In this document: positions 48,700 to 49,039 of the stretch, piece by piece | Position numbering within the stretch: the first letter of the stretch is position 1 | How the letters are laid out: the number at the start of each line of letters is the position of its first letter | Source: Acidobacteriota bacterium | Lineage (GTDB): Bacteria; Acidobacteriota; Vicinamibacteria; Fen-336 | Direction of reading: 5' to 3' | Length of the DNA stretch: 49,039 bases | Assembly: GCA_022340585.1 (NCBI GenBank) | Contig: JAJDNS010000141.1 | Span: 1-49,039 of the forward strand | Notes under the pieces: model-generated | Database searches by the model: none | Told to the model about the DNA's origin: nothing | The model's input: only the letters and a program-made list of their open reading frames with translations | Program-made: the position numbers and the translations under genes

Positions 48700-49039
48700 T
48701 CCGCGGCGCTCTTCCCCGTACCCCCCGTAGTGGCGCACCAGGTGGCGTCTGGGGTCCGGGATCTGCACCAGGACCCGGGCTACGAAGTCTTCGGCGTCGA
48801 CCCGCTCATCCTCCCCCGGCTCCGAGGCGTCATGTCCGCCCTTGCGGGTGTAGACGACCTCTTTGGCGCCACGGATGAAGCGCAGCCGGGAGAGGCTCAC
48901 GGGCGAGCGCATCATGTATCTCACCAGCGCCTCGAAGTCCCGGCCGTCCCCAGGATGAGCGTAGACCCGGTTGTGCACGGAGAAGCCGCTCCTTCTCCAC
49001 GACAGCAGAAGCTCGATCCGCTCCAGGCTCAGCAGTCCC
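48700..49039 (-). pseudogene. C-terminal part of an IS91-type (Y2) transposase, partial at right edge
   Basis: The frame is open from the window edge and reads, in order, ERIELLLSWRRSGFSVHNRV, YMMRSPVSLSRL, VVYTRKGG, and DFVARVLVQIPDPRRHLVRHYG. These are the C-terminal signatures of IS91/IS801-family transposases (HUH Y2 type). After the HYG block the sequence loses similarity and no stop occurs; the frame runs on into the hydrolase gene. The catalytic Tyr pair and HUH motif would lie beyond the edge, so it cannot be judged intact. The missing natural end suggests a decayed or truncated copy. Confidence 0.7.

Overview
The window is visibly GC-rich, densely coded on both strands, and looks chromosomal. 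It suggests an Acidobacteriota-like, Gram-negative, heterotrophic bacterium. The reasons are a TonB-dependent receptor with an N-terminal carboxypeptidase-regulatory-like domain, a Ser/Thr kinase fused to a TolB/WD40-type propeller, five PQQ-repeat propeller proteins, Tat-like secreted hydrolases, and many small secreted proteins of unknown function. This assignment is inference from gene content. No rRNA, tRNA or housekeeping marker is present to confirm it.

Layout from left to right. Positions 1-5825 hold a LytTR regulator, a coiled-coil protein, the 5' stub of a lost Ser/Thr kinase, a putative secreted metallopeptidase, a winged-helix/FHA regulator translationally coupled to a kinase-propeller protein, and a small membrane protein. 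Positions 5822-10550 hold a PQQ-repeat propeller and an Oar-like TonB receptor, separated by an intergenic region rich in RNA structure. Positions 10640-15433 hold a secreted DUF4412-like protein, an MFS transporter coupled to a rhodanese-type sulfurtransferase, an ADP-ribosylglycohydrolase-like enzyme and SixA. Positions 15438-17200 hold the most unusual locus: a SAM methyltransferase (CpaM-like) overlapping a single gene that joins an HgcA-like corrinoid domain and membrane domain to an HgcB-like 2x[4Fe-4S] ferredoxin. Positions 17374-24291 hold a GH5-like glycosidase, a PIG-L deacetylase, AEC and Nramp-like transporters, a DUF6265-like protein and a GH105-like hydrolase.

Positions 24311-35722 form a long array on the minus strand. 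In transcription order it encodes a LuxE/PaaK-like adenylating enzyme, an aldehyde dehydrogenase/acyl reductase, a membrane-anchored propeller protein and a GT4 glycosyltransferase, then (after a REP-like palindrome) a LolD/MacB-like ATPase, a large FtsX-type permease, and a propeller fused to a membrane domain. Positions 35807-49039 hold a GMC oxidoreductase, a small membrane protein, two more PQQ-repeat propellers, a secreted kinase-like protein, a siderophore-type TonB receptor, an ECF sigma/zinc-finger anti-sigma pair, an ODP-like metallo-beta-lactamase protein, SfsA, a serine beta-lactamase-like hydrolase, and the C-terminal end of an IS91-type transposase at the right edge.

Several features recur. 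Neighbouring genes are often coupled by ATGA, GTGA, CTGA or TGATG overlaps, and three genes appear to start with CTG. Several genes lacking a Shine-Dalgarno sequence have a TANNNT-type -10 box 8-10 nt before the ATG, as expected for leaderless mRNAs. The strongest candidate for an under-described system is the CpaM/HgcAB-fusion pair. Its chemistry is unknown, and it should not be taken as a mercury methylator.
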